Part shown: piece by piece, positions 8,103 to 16,451 of the stretch
How positions within the stretch are numbered: the stretch's first letter is position 1
How the letters are laid out: every line of letters begins with the position of its first letter
Source: Erysipelotrichaceae bacterium
Lineage (GTDB): Bacteria; Bacillota_I; Bacilli_A; Erysipelotrichales; Erysipelotrichaceae
DNA length: 64,000 nucleotides
Reading direction: 5' to 3'
Assembly: GCA_017515475.1 (NCBI GenBank)
Contig: JAFWFS010000013.1
Span: 62,001 to 126,000 of the forward strand
Made by a program: the position numbers and the translations under genes
The notes under the pieces: model-generated
The model's database searches: none
Told to the model about the DNA's origin: nothing
The model's input: only the letters and a program-made list of their open reading frames with translations

Positions 8103-10242
8103 AACTGTAATCGTTCTTGTCTTTCTTGCGGATCGATGGATGCGATGCCAGAATCTTTTTTACGCCATGCGGATGGGCAAATGCGATCTGCAGCACACCG
8201 GAATCGATGCCTACGACGATTCCTTCCCCATAGATCTTGTGAATCACGATATCTCCGTTGCGGTAGATCGTCTCTTCCGGTCTGTCTTTTCTTCTGTCCT
8301 GAATGATGTCTTCATCGAAGATCAGGGAATGTCCCGGTTTCGGTTTTTCATCGACATGATCGATATACTCTCCATCTATTTCATTAATGAATCTGGAAGG
8401 AAGCTTGGCCGACTGAATGACGTAGGAGAAACTGTTGGTCTCGGTCAGATACAGCAGCTTCTTGGCTCTGGTATAGGCGACATAAGCCAGTCGTCTTTCT
8501 TCTTCGATTCCCTTCTGCCCTTCTAGCATCGTCTTTTCCGACGGGAAGATTCCTTCTGACAGGCCGATCACAAAAACCACATCGAATTCCAGACCTTTTG
8601 CGGAATGCACCGTACACAGGCTCAAGGCATCGCTGACATCTTCCGATGCTCTATCGGTATACAAGGCAATCATCTGCAGATAATCATCCAGACTGGAATC
8701 TGGATAATCGAGGGAATACTGCTTGATGTCGTCCAGTAGAGACTTGATGTTTTCCAGGCGTTCCGTCTCGCTGTCTTTTTCCAGCATGGATCTGTAACCT
8801 GAATCGTCCAGAACTTCCTGCAGAAGCAGTTCCAGATCCATTGTTTTCATGTCTTCACGCCATTTTTCTACCATTCGGACAAACTGGTCAAAAGTATCCC
8901 TGTTCTTAGGATACAGACCCTGTCTGATAACCTCGTACATGCTGATACCCTTCTCGATCGCCATTGCCTGAATGGCATCCAGCGTCTTCTGCCCTATTCC
9001 TCTTCTTGGCGTATTGATGATACGGATAAAGGCCAGATCATCCGCTCTTGTTATCATTCTTAAGTAAGAAAGAATATCCTTGACTTCCATGCGTTCATAG
9101 AAACGCAGACCGCCGTAGATCACATAACTGATCCGGTTCTCGATCAGCACTTTTTCTATTTCTCTGGACAGATAGTTGGCTCTGTAGAGTACGGCCATGT
9201 CCTTGTAGTTGTATCCGTCGTGGTGGAGCTTGATAATCTGGCTTACCACATAGTTGGCCTCCGCAAGTTCAGACATGCAGGTCTTGTGAATGATCCTGCT
9301 CCCTTCTCCGTTCTTGGAGAAGAGTTCCTTCTCCACTCTGGCCTTGTTGTGTCTGATGACACTGTTGGCACCGGAAAGAATATTGTTGGTGGAACGATAG
9401 TTCTGATTCAGGATGATCGTTCTGGTATCAGGATAATCTTTGTCCATGTTGACGATAATGTTGATGTCTGCGCCTCTCCAGGTAAAGATCGTCTGATCCG
9501 GATCGCCTACGACATACAGATGATTGTGCACCTTTGCCAGCATCCTGATCAGTTTGTACTGTTCCTTATCGACATCCTGGAACTCATCTACATGAATGTA
9601 GTGGAATTTCTTCGACCACTTCTCCTGCAGCTGCGGATACAGTTCAAACATTCTGGTCGTAAACAGGATCAGATCGTCAAAGTCCAGTGCATAAAGCTGA
9701 TGCAGCCTCTGATCGTAATAGGCATAGACTTTTGCCTTGTTGATGAGCCTGGTCTCGCCATAGGTGTATTCCATGGCTTTTTCCGGGGTAATGGACTGAT
9801 ACTTGTTGTCGGCAATGTAATCCAGAATACCGCCATACGGATATTCCTTTTTATCGATGCCTATTTCCCTGTAGGCTTCCTTCAGGATCTGCCTCTGATC
9901 ATCCGCATCGATGACAGTAAAGTTCTTCGGATAGTTCAACGCTTCGATGTCTTCCGAAAGAATACGCATGCACAAAGAATGGATCGTCGAGATCCAGCAT
10001 CCTGTTCCCTGATCCTGAAGCATCTCGTTAATTCTGTTTTTCATTTCTCTGGCAGCCTTGTTGGTAAAGGTAATAGCCAGAATATGATAAGGCTTGATTC
10101 CCTTCTGTTCAATCAGATAGGCAATGCGCATGGTTAAAACACGGGTCTTTCCCGATCCTGCTCCGGCAATGATCCGGATATGATCGGATTCGTCCGTTAC
10201 GGCTGTTTTCTGATTTTCATTCAGCTGTGAGTATTTAACCAT
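8101..10242 (-). CDS. pcrA: UvrD/PcrA-family DNA helicase
   Basis: ATP-dependent 3'-5' superfamily 1A helicase acting in nucleotide excision repair and removal of proteins from DNA. 713 aa, typical PcrA length. Motifs in order: Walker A GAGSGKT at 27-33, DEFQD (motif II), GDPDQTIFTWRGA (III), NYRS (IV), TVHSAKGLEFDVVFVIGLSEGIFPS (V, residues around 560), YVAYTRAKKLLYL (VI). The C-terminal ~60 residues (GDIVIHKIYGEGIVVG) form the Tudor-like RNA-polymerase-binding fold seen in PcrA. Third gene of an operon with the Nudix and P-loop/CYTH genes. It starts two bases after the preceding stop with little SD, so translation is probably coupled. Confidence 0.93.
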   Translation of the reverse strand: MVKYSQLNENQKTAVTDESDHIRIIAGAGSGKTRVLTMRIAYLIEQKGIKPYHILAITFTNKAAREMKNRINEMLQDQGTGCWISTIHSLCMRILSEDIEALNYPKNFTVIDADDQRQILKEAYREIGIDKKEYPYGGILDYIADNKYQSITPEKAMEYTYGETRLINKAKVYAYYDQRLHQLYALDFDDLILFTTRMFELYPQLQEKWSKKFHYIHVDEFQDVDKEQYKLIRMLAKVHNHLYVVGDPDQTIFTWRGADINIIVNMDKDYPDTRTIILNQNYRSTNNILSGANSVIRHNKARVEKELFSKNGEGSRIIHKTCMSELAEANYVVSQIIKLHHDGYNYKDMAVLYRANYLSREIEKVLIENRISYVIYGGLRFYERMEVKDILSYLRMITRADDLAFIRIINTPRRGIGQKTLDAIQAMAIEKGISMYEVIRQGLYPKNRDTFDQFVRMVEKWREDMKTMDLELLLQEVLDDSGYRSMLEKDSETERLENIKSLLDDIKQYSLDYPDSSLDDYLQMIALYTDRASEDVSDALSLCTVHSAKGLEFDVVFVIGLSEGIFPSEKTMLEGQKGIEEERRLAYVAYTRAKKLLYLTETNSFSYVIQSAKLPSRFINEIDGEYIDHVDEKPKPGHSLIFDEDIIQDRRKDRPEETIYRNGDIVIHKIYGEGIVVGIDSGVLQIAFAHPHGVKKILASHPSIRKKDKNDYS

Positions 10243-10244
10243 TC

Positions 10245-11345
10245 TTAATATTTCTGCGATTTTGCCAGATAGTAGTTTTTGTAGTTGACGTCGCCGGTCA
10301 CGTCTTTAATCACATGGATGTATTCCGGCATCTTTACTTCGTTCTCGTCAGCGGGACTGTCGATGGAAAGAATCCCCTTGCTGCGGTCAAAATCGAAGAT
10401 ATCCAGTTTATAGAAGACGTCGTTGTAGATGAAAGAATGACGTTCCTTGTCCAGAATGTTCAGCTTTGGATCGATCTCAGGGAAGTAATCCCTGTACTGT
10501 CTCTCTGTCAGAACCTGATCAGTCTTGATCCGTTCATTCGTAGAAAGATAGTGCGCCTGAGAATAGCTGTACAGGACATCTCCGTCTTTCTCTCTTCTTC
10601 TGATCCTTCTTTCATAGTCGTCGTTGCTGAGAAGATAATGCTGCACGATGTGCGAGGTGGAGTAGTTGTCTTCCGCCATCATCTTCCGAATCACATCGTC
10701 ATTCACATCGATCAGATACTTGTTGAAACGTTCTACCGGTTTCCCTTCGCCAAGATACTGCAGGACAGACTGTACCGCATTGATCATCTTGACTTCGAAA
10801 TCCGTTTCATTGCCGATGATGACCCTGTTGGGATGATCCTTCCATGCATCCAGAGCCAGATCATCCATGACTCTCGCCTGTTCCACCGTCTCGTATCTGG
10901 CTGAATTGGTGGAGTAGTTGTATGCTTCTTCCTTGCCTTTGGCGCTGGTAACCAGATGAACAACCATGTCGTAACGGTCATTGATCTCTTCCGGAACCAT
11001 GTCGAATTCTTCCAGAATATTTCTGAAGTCATCCATGCCGACATAGGCCATGTCATCCAATATGCCTCTGTCAATGAATATCAGAACCCTGTCTCCGGAC
11101 ATCTCTTGTGCCGCCCGATAACAGATTTCTTCTTTCTTCAGCTGAAGAGAGATGCAGTACTTCTGAAATTCGTACATGCCCAGTGTCGCAGGAGAGATTC
11201 CTCCGGAAATCAGATCGGTCGCCGATTCATGGTCGATGATGACCCGATAGCCTCTTTCCGCAAAGACCTGCTGGGCCCGGGATGTAAATGTCGTTTTTCC
11301 TGAACATGGTCCTCCGGTAAATACGATGCGTTTAATCGATTTCAT
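10245..11345 (-). CDS. AAA_28/NadR-like P-loop NTPase fused to a CYTH-like domain
   Basis: 366 aa. The N-terminal ~190 residues are a kinase-like P-loop domain with Walker A GGPCSGKTT at 11-19, FIDRGILDDMAYV and a C-terminal Asn/Asp region, resembling AAA_28 (NadR/Ttd14-type) proteins. From about residue 205 the chain looks like a CYTH/triphosphate-tunnel fold (RIRRRE, LTERQY, LDKERHSFIYND, YKLDIFD). The expected N-terminal ExExK is replaced by FNKYLI and the late acidic pair by LSIDSP, so the catalytic metal ligands look eroded. Probably binds a nucleotide or polyphosphate-like ligand rather than hydrolysing triphosphate (inference). Overlaps the Nudix gene by 14 bases and precedes pcrA by two, so the three should be co-expressed. 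Confidence 0.72.
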   Translation of the reverse strand: MKSIKRIVFTGGPCSGKTTFTSRAQQVFAERGYRVIIDHESATDLISGGISPATLGMYEFQKYCISLQLKKEEICYRAAQEMSGDRVLIFIDRGILDDMAYVGMDDFRNILEEFDMVPEEINDRYDMVVHLVTSAKGKEEAYNYSTNSARYETVEQARVMDDLALDAWKDHPNRVIIGNETDFEVKMINAVQSVLQYLGEGKPVERFNKYLIDVNDDVIRKMMAEDNYSTSHIVQHYLLSNDDYERRIRRREKDGDVLYSYSQAHYLSTNERIKTDQVLTERQYRDYFPEIDPKLNILDKERHSFIYNDVFYKLDIFDFDRSKGILSIDSPADENEVKMPEYIHVIKDVTGDVNYKNYYLAKSQKY

Positions 11346-11904
11346 ATATCCTCCTCAGTTTATTATTCAGTTTGGCATAGATGTTTTCTCTGAACCATTT
11401 CTCGTTGGACATCTGCAGCGCTTCATCCAGTTTGAACCAGGCAACACCGCTGTTCTCATCTTCCTTTATTGAAAGGACGTCGTTTTCATCCGCTTCCAGC
11501 AGATAAGTCACGTTAAGATGCAGATGGGTCGGAACATACTCTCCCCTGCGGATATGGGAATCCACAGTAAGAATCTCCAAAGAAAAGATTTCATCCGAAA
11601 CCGGTCTGACATTCTTTACTCCTGTCTCTTCCCTTACTTCTCTTAATGCGACATTCAGACAGTCCCTGTCTCCATCGCAGTGTCCGCCCAGCCAGGCCCA
11701 GGAATCGTAGATTCTGTGATAAGCCATCAGAACCTTATCTTTTGTGCCGTTTACGACCCATGCGGAAGCCGTCATGTGAGCCAGTTCGTTGCTGCGGTCG
11801 AAGGCATTCTCATACCTGTTTAAATAGTCCAGGATGTTCTTTCTGTCCTTTTCTTCCTGCAGATTATAGGGCTGGTAATTCTCTATCGCCTCAATGATAT
11901 TCAC
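11332..11904 (-). CDS. Nudix hydrolase
   Basis: Cytoplasmic pyrophosphohydrolase, 190 aa. The Nudix box spans residues 74-96 and ends in the canonical REVREETGV, holding the metal-binding glutamates. The conserved Glu at box position 7 is Arg80 here, flanked by Asp79 and Asp81, a mild departure from the consensus. Substrate cannot be read from sequence; the N-terminal helix region and WLGGH entry resemble broad NUDIX proteins annotated as NTP pyrophosphohydrolases. Starts with GTG; the transcript is predicted leaderless. First gene of the Nudix-NTPase-pcrA operon. Confidence 0.88.
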   Translation of the reverse strand: MNIIEAIENYQPYNLQEEKDRKNILDYLNRYENAFDRSNELAHMTASAWVVNGTKDKVLMAYHRIYDSWAWLGGHCDGDRDCLNVALREVREETGVKNVRPVSDEIFSLEILTVDSHIRRGEYVPTHLHLNVTYLLEADENDVLSIKEDENSGVAWFKLDEALQMSNEKWFRENIYAKLNNKLRRIYEID

Positions 11905-11916
11905 ATAATTATTTTA
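11902..11916 (-). promoter_or_regulatory. Leaderless promoter of the Nudix operon
   Basis: Minus-strand TAAAAT (11911-11916), six bases, then the GTG start. No SD and no clear -35. It faces the rRNA methyltransferase promoter; only 13 bases separate the two -10 boxes. Confidence 0.68.
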
Positions 11917-11929
11917 CTACAAAGCATGC

Positions 11930-11944
11930 TAAAATTTAGGTATG
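11930..11944 (+). promoter_or_regulatory. Leaderless promoter of the rRNA methyltransferase gene
   Basis: Extended -10 TGCTAAAAT with TAAAAT at 11930-11935, six bases, then ATG at 11942. No SD. Confidence 0.72.
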
Positions 11945-12805
11945 ATTACAAGCGATCAATTCAAAGATTACATCCTGCTGGATGCGGGCGATAAAGAGAA
12001 ACTGGAAAGCTGGAAAGGCATTATTTTGAGAAGACCTGACCCGATGGCGATCTGGCCTAAGACAAGACCCGAACTATGGGAAAAGGCTGACGCGGAGTAT
12101 CATCGTTCCAGCAGCGGCGGAGGACGCTGGGAGTATCATCATACCCTGCCGGAATCATGGAACGTCAGCTACAGAGATCTGCTGTTTAAGGTTTCTCCTA
12201 CCGGCTTTAAACATACCGGTCTGTTCCCGGAACAGTGCGCCAACTGGGATCTGATCCATCAGATGGTATTAAAAAGAAAAGATGTCAAGGTGCTGAACCT
12301 TTTCGCCTATACAGGAGCAGCTACAATGGTCGCTTCAAAAGCCGGAGCGGTAGAAGTCGTTCATGTCGATGCTTCAAAAGGCATCAACGAATGGGCAAAG
12401 GAAAACATGCGGCTGTCTCACCTTGAAGATCATACGATCCGCTATATCGTCGATGATTCCTTGAAGTTTACGGCCAGAGAGATAAGAAGAGGCCATAAAT
12501 ACGACGGCATTATCATGGACCCGCCATCCTATGGCAGAGGTCCGGACAATGAGCTTTTCCGTTTCGAAGACAAGATCAATCCTTTGATCGAGAACTGTCT
12601 GGAGCTGCTAAGCGATGACCCGCTGTTCTTCATCATCAACACCTATACGACCGGTTATTCGCCAACGGTCATGTACAATACCTTAAAATCCCATGTTGCA
12701 TTAAAAGGTCTTAAAGGAACCGTAGAGTCTGATGAGATCGGCATTCCTGTTTCTGACAGCGAATACATTCTTCCTTGCGGGCAGACGACCAGGTGGTATC
12801 GGTGA
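11942..12805 (+). CDS. RlmI/RsmI-type class I SAM-dependent rRNA methyltransferase
   Basis: 287 aa. Rossmann-fold methyltransferase with motif I (VLNLFAYTGAATMVASKAGA, about residues 118-137), acidic motif II (VVHVDASKG) and motif IV MDPPSYGRG, typical of enzymes modifying rRNA bases (RlmI/RlmK-C style). It lacks the N-terminal PUA domain of full-length RlmI, so the substrate base is uncertain. Its stop overlaps the start of the following pseudouridine synthase gene (GTGA), so two RNA-modifying enzymes are translated as a coupled pair. Confidence 0.85.
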   Translation: MITSDQFKDYILLDAGDKEKLESWKGIILRRPDPMAIWPKTRPELWEKADAEYHRSSSGGGRWEYHHTLPESWNVSYRDLLFKVSPTGFKHTGLFPEQCANWDLIHQMVLKRKDVKVLNLFAYTGAATMVASKAGAVEVVHVDASKGINEWAKENMRLSHLEDHTIRYIVDDSLKFTAREIRRGHKYDGIIMDPPSYGRGPDNELFRFEDKINPLIENCLELLSDDPLFFIINTYTTGYSPTVMYNTLKSHVALKGLKGTVESDEIGIPVSDSEYILPCGQTTRWYR

Positions 12806-13443
12806 AAGTCCTGTATGAAGACAACCACCTTCTGGTAGTTGAAAAACCGGTGAATATACCGATGCAGAAAGACGCTTCCGAGGATGAAGATTTTTTAAGT
12901 ATGACAAAGGCATATATTAAAGAGAAGTATCATAAACCCGGAGATGTCTACCTCGGTCTTGTGCATCGTCTTGACAGACCGGTTGGAGGCGTCTGCGTCT
13001 TTGCCAGAACATCCAAGGCAGCTTCCCGCTTAAGCGATCAGATCCGTACACATGTCTTTAAAAAGGAATATCTGGCGGTTGTAGAAAACGACGGTCTTCC
13101 TGACAGCGGGCATCTGGAAGATCTGCTTTACAAGGACAGCAAGACCAACATGGTCCGTGTCGATCCGAAAGGAAAACCGGCCGTTCTTGACTATGCGGTA
13201 ATAAAAAGAAAAGGCGGACTCGCCTTATTGAAAATACAGCTGCAGACGGGAAGATCTCATCAGATCAGGGTACAGTTTTCATCCAGAAAGCATCCTTTAT
13301 GGGGAGACCAGCGTTACAATCCCAACGCTTCCCCGGGGCAGCAGATCGCCCTGTGGTCTCATGCGATTGAATTCAACCATCCAACAACCGGTGAAACGTT
13401 AAGATTCACCTTAGAGACTGACAGATATCCGTTCGATATTTAG
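12802..13443 (+). CDS. RluA-family pseudouridine synthase
   Basis: Isomerises uridine to pseudouridine in rRNA or tRNA. About 213 aa, single catalytic domain with no S4 domain. The HRLDRPVGG motif carries the catalytic Asp; downstream RSHQIR and the LWGDQRYN segment are the usual RluA motifs. Start: I choose GTG 12802, four bases inside the upstream gene (GTGA overlap), because homologous proteins begin at the VLYEDNHLLVVEKP strand; an ATG at 12775 would add nine unconserved residues. Its end overlaps the convergent lipoprotein gene by four bases and no terminator is visible. Confidence 0.88.
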   Translation: MKVLYEDNHLLVVEKPVNIPMQKDASEDEDFLSMTKAYIKEKYHKPGDVYLGLVHRLDRPVGGVCVFARTSKAASRLSDQIRTHVFKKEYLAVVENDGLPDSGHLEDLLYKDSKTNMVRVDPKGKPAVLDYAVIKRKGGLALLKIQLQTGRSHQIRVQFSSRKHPLWGDQRYNPNASPGQQIALWSHAIEFNHPTTGETLRFTLETDRYPFDI

Positions 13444-14672
13444 TTGTTTTTCTTATATACCAGAGAATCGTCGCCAAGAAACATTTCAATCGCCTGATTG
13501 AATTTTTCTTTACTCTCGATGTCGGAGTATGCACCGGCAAAAACGCCTTTCTCGACAAATACGGCGGAAGGATAGGCGATCAGACCGAAACGGAAGAAGT
13601 CGTCCGGCATGAATCCGAGTATGGAAACGACAGGACAGTGAAAACCGGTTTTCATGTTCTTTAAGGCTGCCGAAGAAGATTCCGCACCTTCAATCAGAAC
13701 CACGATATACTTCACGGAATTATTGGAGTCGATCAGTTCATTGATAAAGCCGACTTTCTCCGTCTCGCTGTTGTCTCTTAAAAATGTGTATATCAGAACC
13801 AGTTCTTCCTGTCTGTACGGTGTAAAGTCGCCGATATCGCTGATGTAGATCTCGCCGGCAGATCCGCCTGTCTTACTGAAATCCAGAGGATTGCCTATCA
13901 GCTGATAAGTCAGTTCTTCCGTATATCCGTCATGATCCAGTTCCGTGATCTTCTCCCGGTTTTCAACGCTTAAAGAATTCTTGACTTCCTCCAGAGAACG
14001 GTTAAGACTAAGCAGCTCTCTTCCTTGCGCATCTACAAGTTCTTCTTTTTTGATCGGATCAATAAAACCGATCCGATTGATCCTGGCAAATGTATCGGGA
14101 TCCGTTTCCCCTTCGGCGCAGAAGCTGACCTTCCCGTTCTTGAAACAGACCAAAGTCGGATACTTCTCGACTTTCAGATAATCCTTGATGTAATCCTTGA
14201 TCCCCTCATCTCTATCAACGATGCAGATGTCTTCCGGTATCTTCTGATACAGTTCGTGATAAAGGCTCTTGATTTCCGAAGCTGTACCGACATTGAAATA
14301 TTGGACAAACAAGGCATCCGTCTCATCCAGCAAATCATCGATCATCTCAATCTGACGGTGACAGTGCTCGCACTCCACGGAAACGATCTGCAGAATGACG
14401 TTTTCGTGCTGATTCAAGTCGTACGCGTTTCCTTCAATATCCGTGATCTGCCTGTCGTAAATATCTTTAAACAGCATTTCAAACTGATAGTTCCTGTAGT
14501 CGAAACCGTTGTTTGCTTCCTTAAGCCTTCCCTGAAGAGAAACGTCTGCCTGCGCAAAAATAAAAACATCTCTCACAGGATCGATGTATTCATCTTTTAC
14601 CGGTTCTGTATTTTCCTTCGCACAGGCAGCCAGCAGGACAATCAGTAAAACGGTCAGGAGTTTCTTCATCAT
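13440..14672 (-). CDS. Thioredoxin-fold lipoprotein with CxxC (CEHC)
   Basis: 410 aa. Lipoprotein signal KKLLTVLLIVLLAAC with the modified Cys at 17. Near residues 70-200 is a TlpA/thioredoxin-like domain: DLNQHENVILQIVSVECEHCHRQ with redox Cys101 and Cys104, then the KYPTLVCFKNGK cis-Pro-type segment. The C-terminal half (about 230-400) repeats a thioredoxin-like layout (IYTFLRDNSETE, IAYPSAVFVEKG) without a CxxC, so this may be a tandem, one-active-site protein. Probably an extracytoplasmic thiol oxidoreductase. Start overlaps the patatin stop (ATGA), so it is the second gene of that transcript. Confidence 0.78.
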   Translation of the reverse strand: MMKKLLTVLLIVLLAACAKENTEPVKDEYIDPVRDVFIFAQADVSLQGRLKEANNGFDYRNYQFEMLFKDIYDRQITDIEGNAYDLNQHENVILQIVSVECEHCHRQIEMIDDLLDETDALFVQYFNVGTASEIKSLYHELYQKIPEDICIVDRDEGIKDYIKDYLKVEKYPTLVCFKNGKVSFCAEGETDPDTFARINRIGFIDPIKKEELVDAQGRELLSLNRSLEEVKNSLSVENREKITELDHDGYTEELTYQLIGNPLDFSKTGGSAGEIYISDIGDFTPYRQEELVLIYTFLRDNSETEKVGFINELIDSNNSVKYIVVLIEGAESSSAALKNMKTGFHCPVVSILGFMPDDFFRFGLIAYPSAVFVEKGVFAGAYSDIESKEKFNQAIEMFLGDDSLVYKKNN

Positions 14673-15526
14673 TTCTTTTTCAGTAAAGCAAAAATCTCTT
14701 CTTTTCTGGCTTCCATGTCGGATTTTCCCAGTTCAAAAAGCTCATCCAGTTCTTCCTTACTGCCGCCAAGTCTGGTCACCTTGGAGCTTCTGCTAGGGAA
14801 AACGTAGACAGCTTCTTTTTTATCTACCAGATCCTTGATCAAAGAGATCTGTTTCTGATAGTTCAGATGTCTGATTCGATAGTCTTCCGAAATATTCAGA
14901 CACTGCGGATAGGTCATCTTCATCAGCTGGACAATAGCCGCCTTCGCCGGTTTTCGCTTGAAATCTCCCGGTTTCGTGGTAATGATCAGGTTTCTGTTGC
15001 ATCCGTCTTCTACCGACTGAACGATCGGGATCATGTCCGTGATGCCTCCGTCCAGCAGTTCTTTTCCGTTTTCCTTGATGATCTTGCCAATGATCGGCAG
15101 CGAAGTGGAAGCCTCCAGCTGCTTTAAACTCATTTCCTGTATCGGATGATACTCCGTCTTCCCGATACCGAGATCATACAGACCGACATAAGCTTTGGTT
15201 CTGCATTTCTTTAAAGGGGCAATATCAAAGCCTCTTTCTTCTACCATGATGCGATCAAAAAGGAAGTCGTAGTCTACGATCCTGCCGCAGCGAAGAAGAG
15301 GTTTCAGACCTATGATACGCTTATCGGTGATTCCTTCTACCGAATAATCATATAAATTTTGTTTTGACTTCATCAGATAATTGGCAAGCCATACCGCACC
15401 CGTAGAAATGCCATACGCATGATCGAATTCGATTCCCTGATCGATCAGCCAGGTCAGTGCGCCGGCCGTATAGGCACCGCGTAATCCGCCGCCTTCCAGT
15501 ACCAGTGAAGTCTTAATCTTATTCAT
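14669..15526 (-). CDS. Patatin-like phospholipase
   Basis: Cytoplasmic or membrane-associated lipid acyl hydrolase, 285 aa. Patatin signatures in order: oxyanion-hole loop LEGGGLRGAYTAG (10-22), nucleophile elbow GISTG with Ser41, and the catalytic Asp in DGGITD. The family's Ser-Asp dyad is complete. Resembles YjjU/RssA-type bacterial patatins, whose substrates are mostly uncertain. Leaderless start on a promoter with a good -35. Translationally coupled to the thioredoxin-fold lipoprotein. Confidence 0.88.
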   Translation of the reverse strand: MNKIKTSLVLEGGGLRGAYTAGALTWLIDQGIEFDHAYGISTGAVWLANYLMKSKQNLYDYSVEGITDKRIIGLKPLLRCGRIVDYDFLFDRIMVEERGFDIAPLKKCRTKAYVGLYDLGIGKTEYHPIQEMSLKQLEASTSLPIIGKIIKENGKELLDGGITDMIPIVQSVEDGCNRNLIITTKPGDFKRKPAKAAIVQLMKMTYPQCLNISEDYRIRHLNYQKQISLIKDLVDKKEAVYVFPSRSSKVTRLGGSKEELDELFELGKSDMEARKEEIFALLKKK

Positions 15527-15561
15527 AACCTCATTTTATTCTTTATGTTTTTTTTGTGCAA
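15524..15561 (-). promoter_or_regulatory. Promoter of patatin, leaderless, with -35
   Basis: Minus-strand TTGCAC (15556-15561), 17-base spacer, TAAAAT (15533-15538), six bases, ATG. The -35 overlaps the divergent rhomboid -10 by two bases, so simultaneous occupancy is unlikely. Confidence 0.75.
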
Positions 15562-15574
15562 TAATAGAGACATG
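15557..15574 (+). promoter_or_regulatory. Leaderless extended -10 promoter of the rhomboid gene
   Basis: TGCAATAAT (TG at 15557-15558, AATAAT 15560-15565), six bases, ATG 15572. No SD. It argues against the upstream in-frame ATG at 15545, which would precede the -10. Confidence 0.58.
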
Positions 15575-16132
15575 AGAAAAAACAGCTTCCGTATTTACAT
15601 GAATGCACCGATTACCATCGGTTTTGCGGCAATATGTATCCTGGCTTTATGCCTGTCCTATCTGACTGACGATAAGTCGACAGCTCTGATCTTTTCGACT
15701 TATCATTCATCCCTTCTGGATCCTTTGACCTACATCAGACTGATCTGCCACGTCTTCGGACACGTCAGTATCAATCATCTTGTTTCCAACATGCTTTACA
15801 TCCTGCTTCTCGGGCCGATGCTGGAAGAAAAATATCACGATAGACTGATTACCGTCATCCTGTTTACGGCTCTGGTTACAGGTATCATCCACAACATCGT
15901 ACAGCCTAACGTCATGCTTCTGGGAGCCAGCGGAGTCGTCTTTGCCTTTATCCTTCTGGCATCCATTACAGGAAGAGAAAACGGCATCCCGGTCACGCTG
16001 ATCCTGGTTGCCATCCTTTGGCTTGGTCAGGAATTCTACGGCATGACTGCCAGAGACAACGTTTCCCAGATTACCCATATCATCGGCGGACTCTCCGGAG
16101 CCATTCTGGGCATGATATTCAAAAAGAGATAA
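15572..16132 (+). CDS. Rhomboid-family intramembrane serine protease
   Basis: Six-helix membrane protease of about 186 aa. Catalytic Ser120 lies in GASGVVFA, catalytic His169 in THIIGG, and the helix-2 HxxxN-like segment is HVSINHLVSN. All core rhomboid elements are present with no extra domains. Substrates unknown. Start at 15572 chosen from the -10 position; a 27-base longer frame exists upstream but would lie before the predicted transcript start. Monocistronic, diverging from patatin. Confidence 0.9.
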   Translation: MRKNSFRIYMNAPITIGFAAICILALCLSYLTDDKSTALIFSTYHSSLLDPLTYIRLICHVFGHVSINHLVSNMLYILLLGPMLEEKYHDRLITVILFTALVTGIIHNIVQPNVMLLGASGVVFAFILLASITGRENGIPVTLILVAILWLGQEFYGMTARDNVSQITHIIGGLSGAILGMIFKKR

Positions 16133-16166
16133 AAAACCTATTACTTGCGGTAATACCGGTAATAGG
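16131..16166 (-). terminator. Terminator overlapping the 3' end of the 83-aa gene
   Basis: On the minus strand CCTATTAC (16159-16166) pairs with GTAATAGG (16137-16144), followed by six T. The loop contains the last codons and stop of the 16141-16392 gene. Confidence 0.65.
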
Positions 16167-16392
16167 CTTCGTCTTTATCTTCATCGATCTGAACAGTTTC
16201 TTCGTATAGATAGAAACTGTTTTTCTGATAGAGCTCCCTGAATTCATCTGGATCCAAAGAAAACCTCGTTCCGTTCTCATAACAGCTGATCCTTTCTTCG
16301 CGCAGTACAAAACGGTTCGTTCCGTTTTCCGTAAGGATCTCCCCTTCTTTCAGATAAGCCATAGCTTCATTGATGTCTCTTAGCTTCTGCAT
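16141..16392 (-). CDS. Small hypothetical protein
   Basis: 83 aa, highly charged and Tyr-rich toward the C-terminus, no signal or membrane segment. Two predicted beta-strand blocks (GTNRFVLREERISCYENGTRFSLD) suggest a small beta fold. TATAAT lies eight bases before the ATG and there is no SD, so a leaderless or one-to-two-base leader start is likely. Function unknown. Confidence 0.62.
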   Translation of the reverse strand: MQKLRDINEAMAYLKEGEILTENGTNRFVLREERISCYENGTRFSLDPDEFRELYQKNSFYLYEETVQIDEDKDEAYYRYYRK

Positions 16393-16436
16393 ACAGTGCT
16401 ATTATAAACATCTTTTATGAAAAAAACGATAAGTAT

Positions 16437-16451
16437 TATAATGGTGGCATG
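16437..16451 (+). promoter_or_regulatory. Leaderless promoter of the 16449 membrane protein gene
   Basis: Perfect TATAAT (16437-16442), six bases, ATG. The GGTGG just before the ATG is only one base away and cannot act as an SD. Confidence 0.72.

Noticed and set aside
9220-10137. Long plus-strand open frame (305 codons) opposite pcrA
   Set aside because: An antisense shadow of the helicase gene with no SD or promoter; same for the long frames opposite whiA, glgA and rapZ.
15545-15571. Nine-codon extension of the rhomboid gene
   Set aside because: The upstream ATG precedes the predicted transcript start and adds an unconserved tail.
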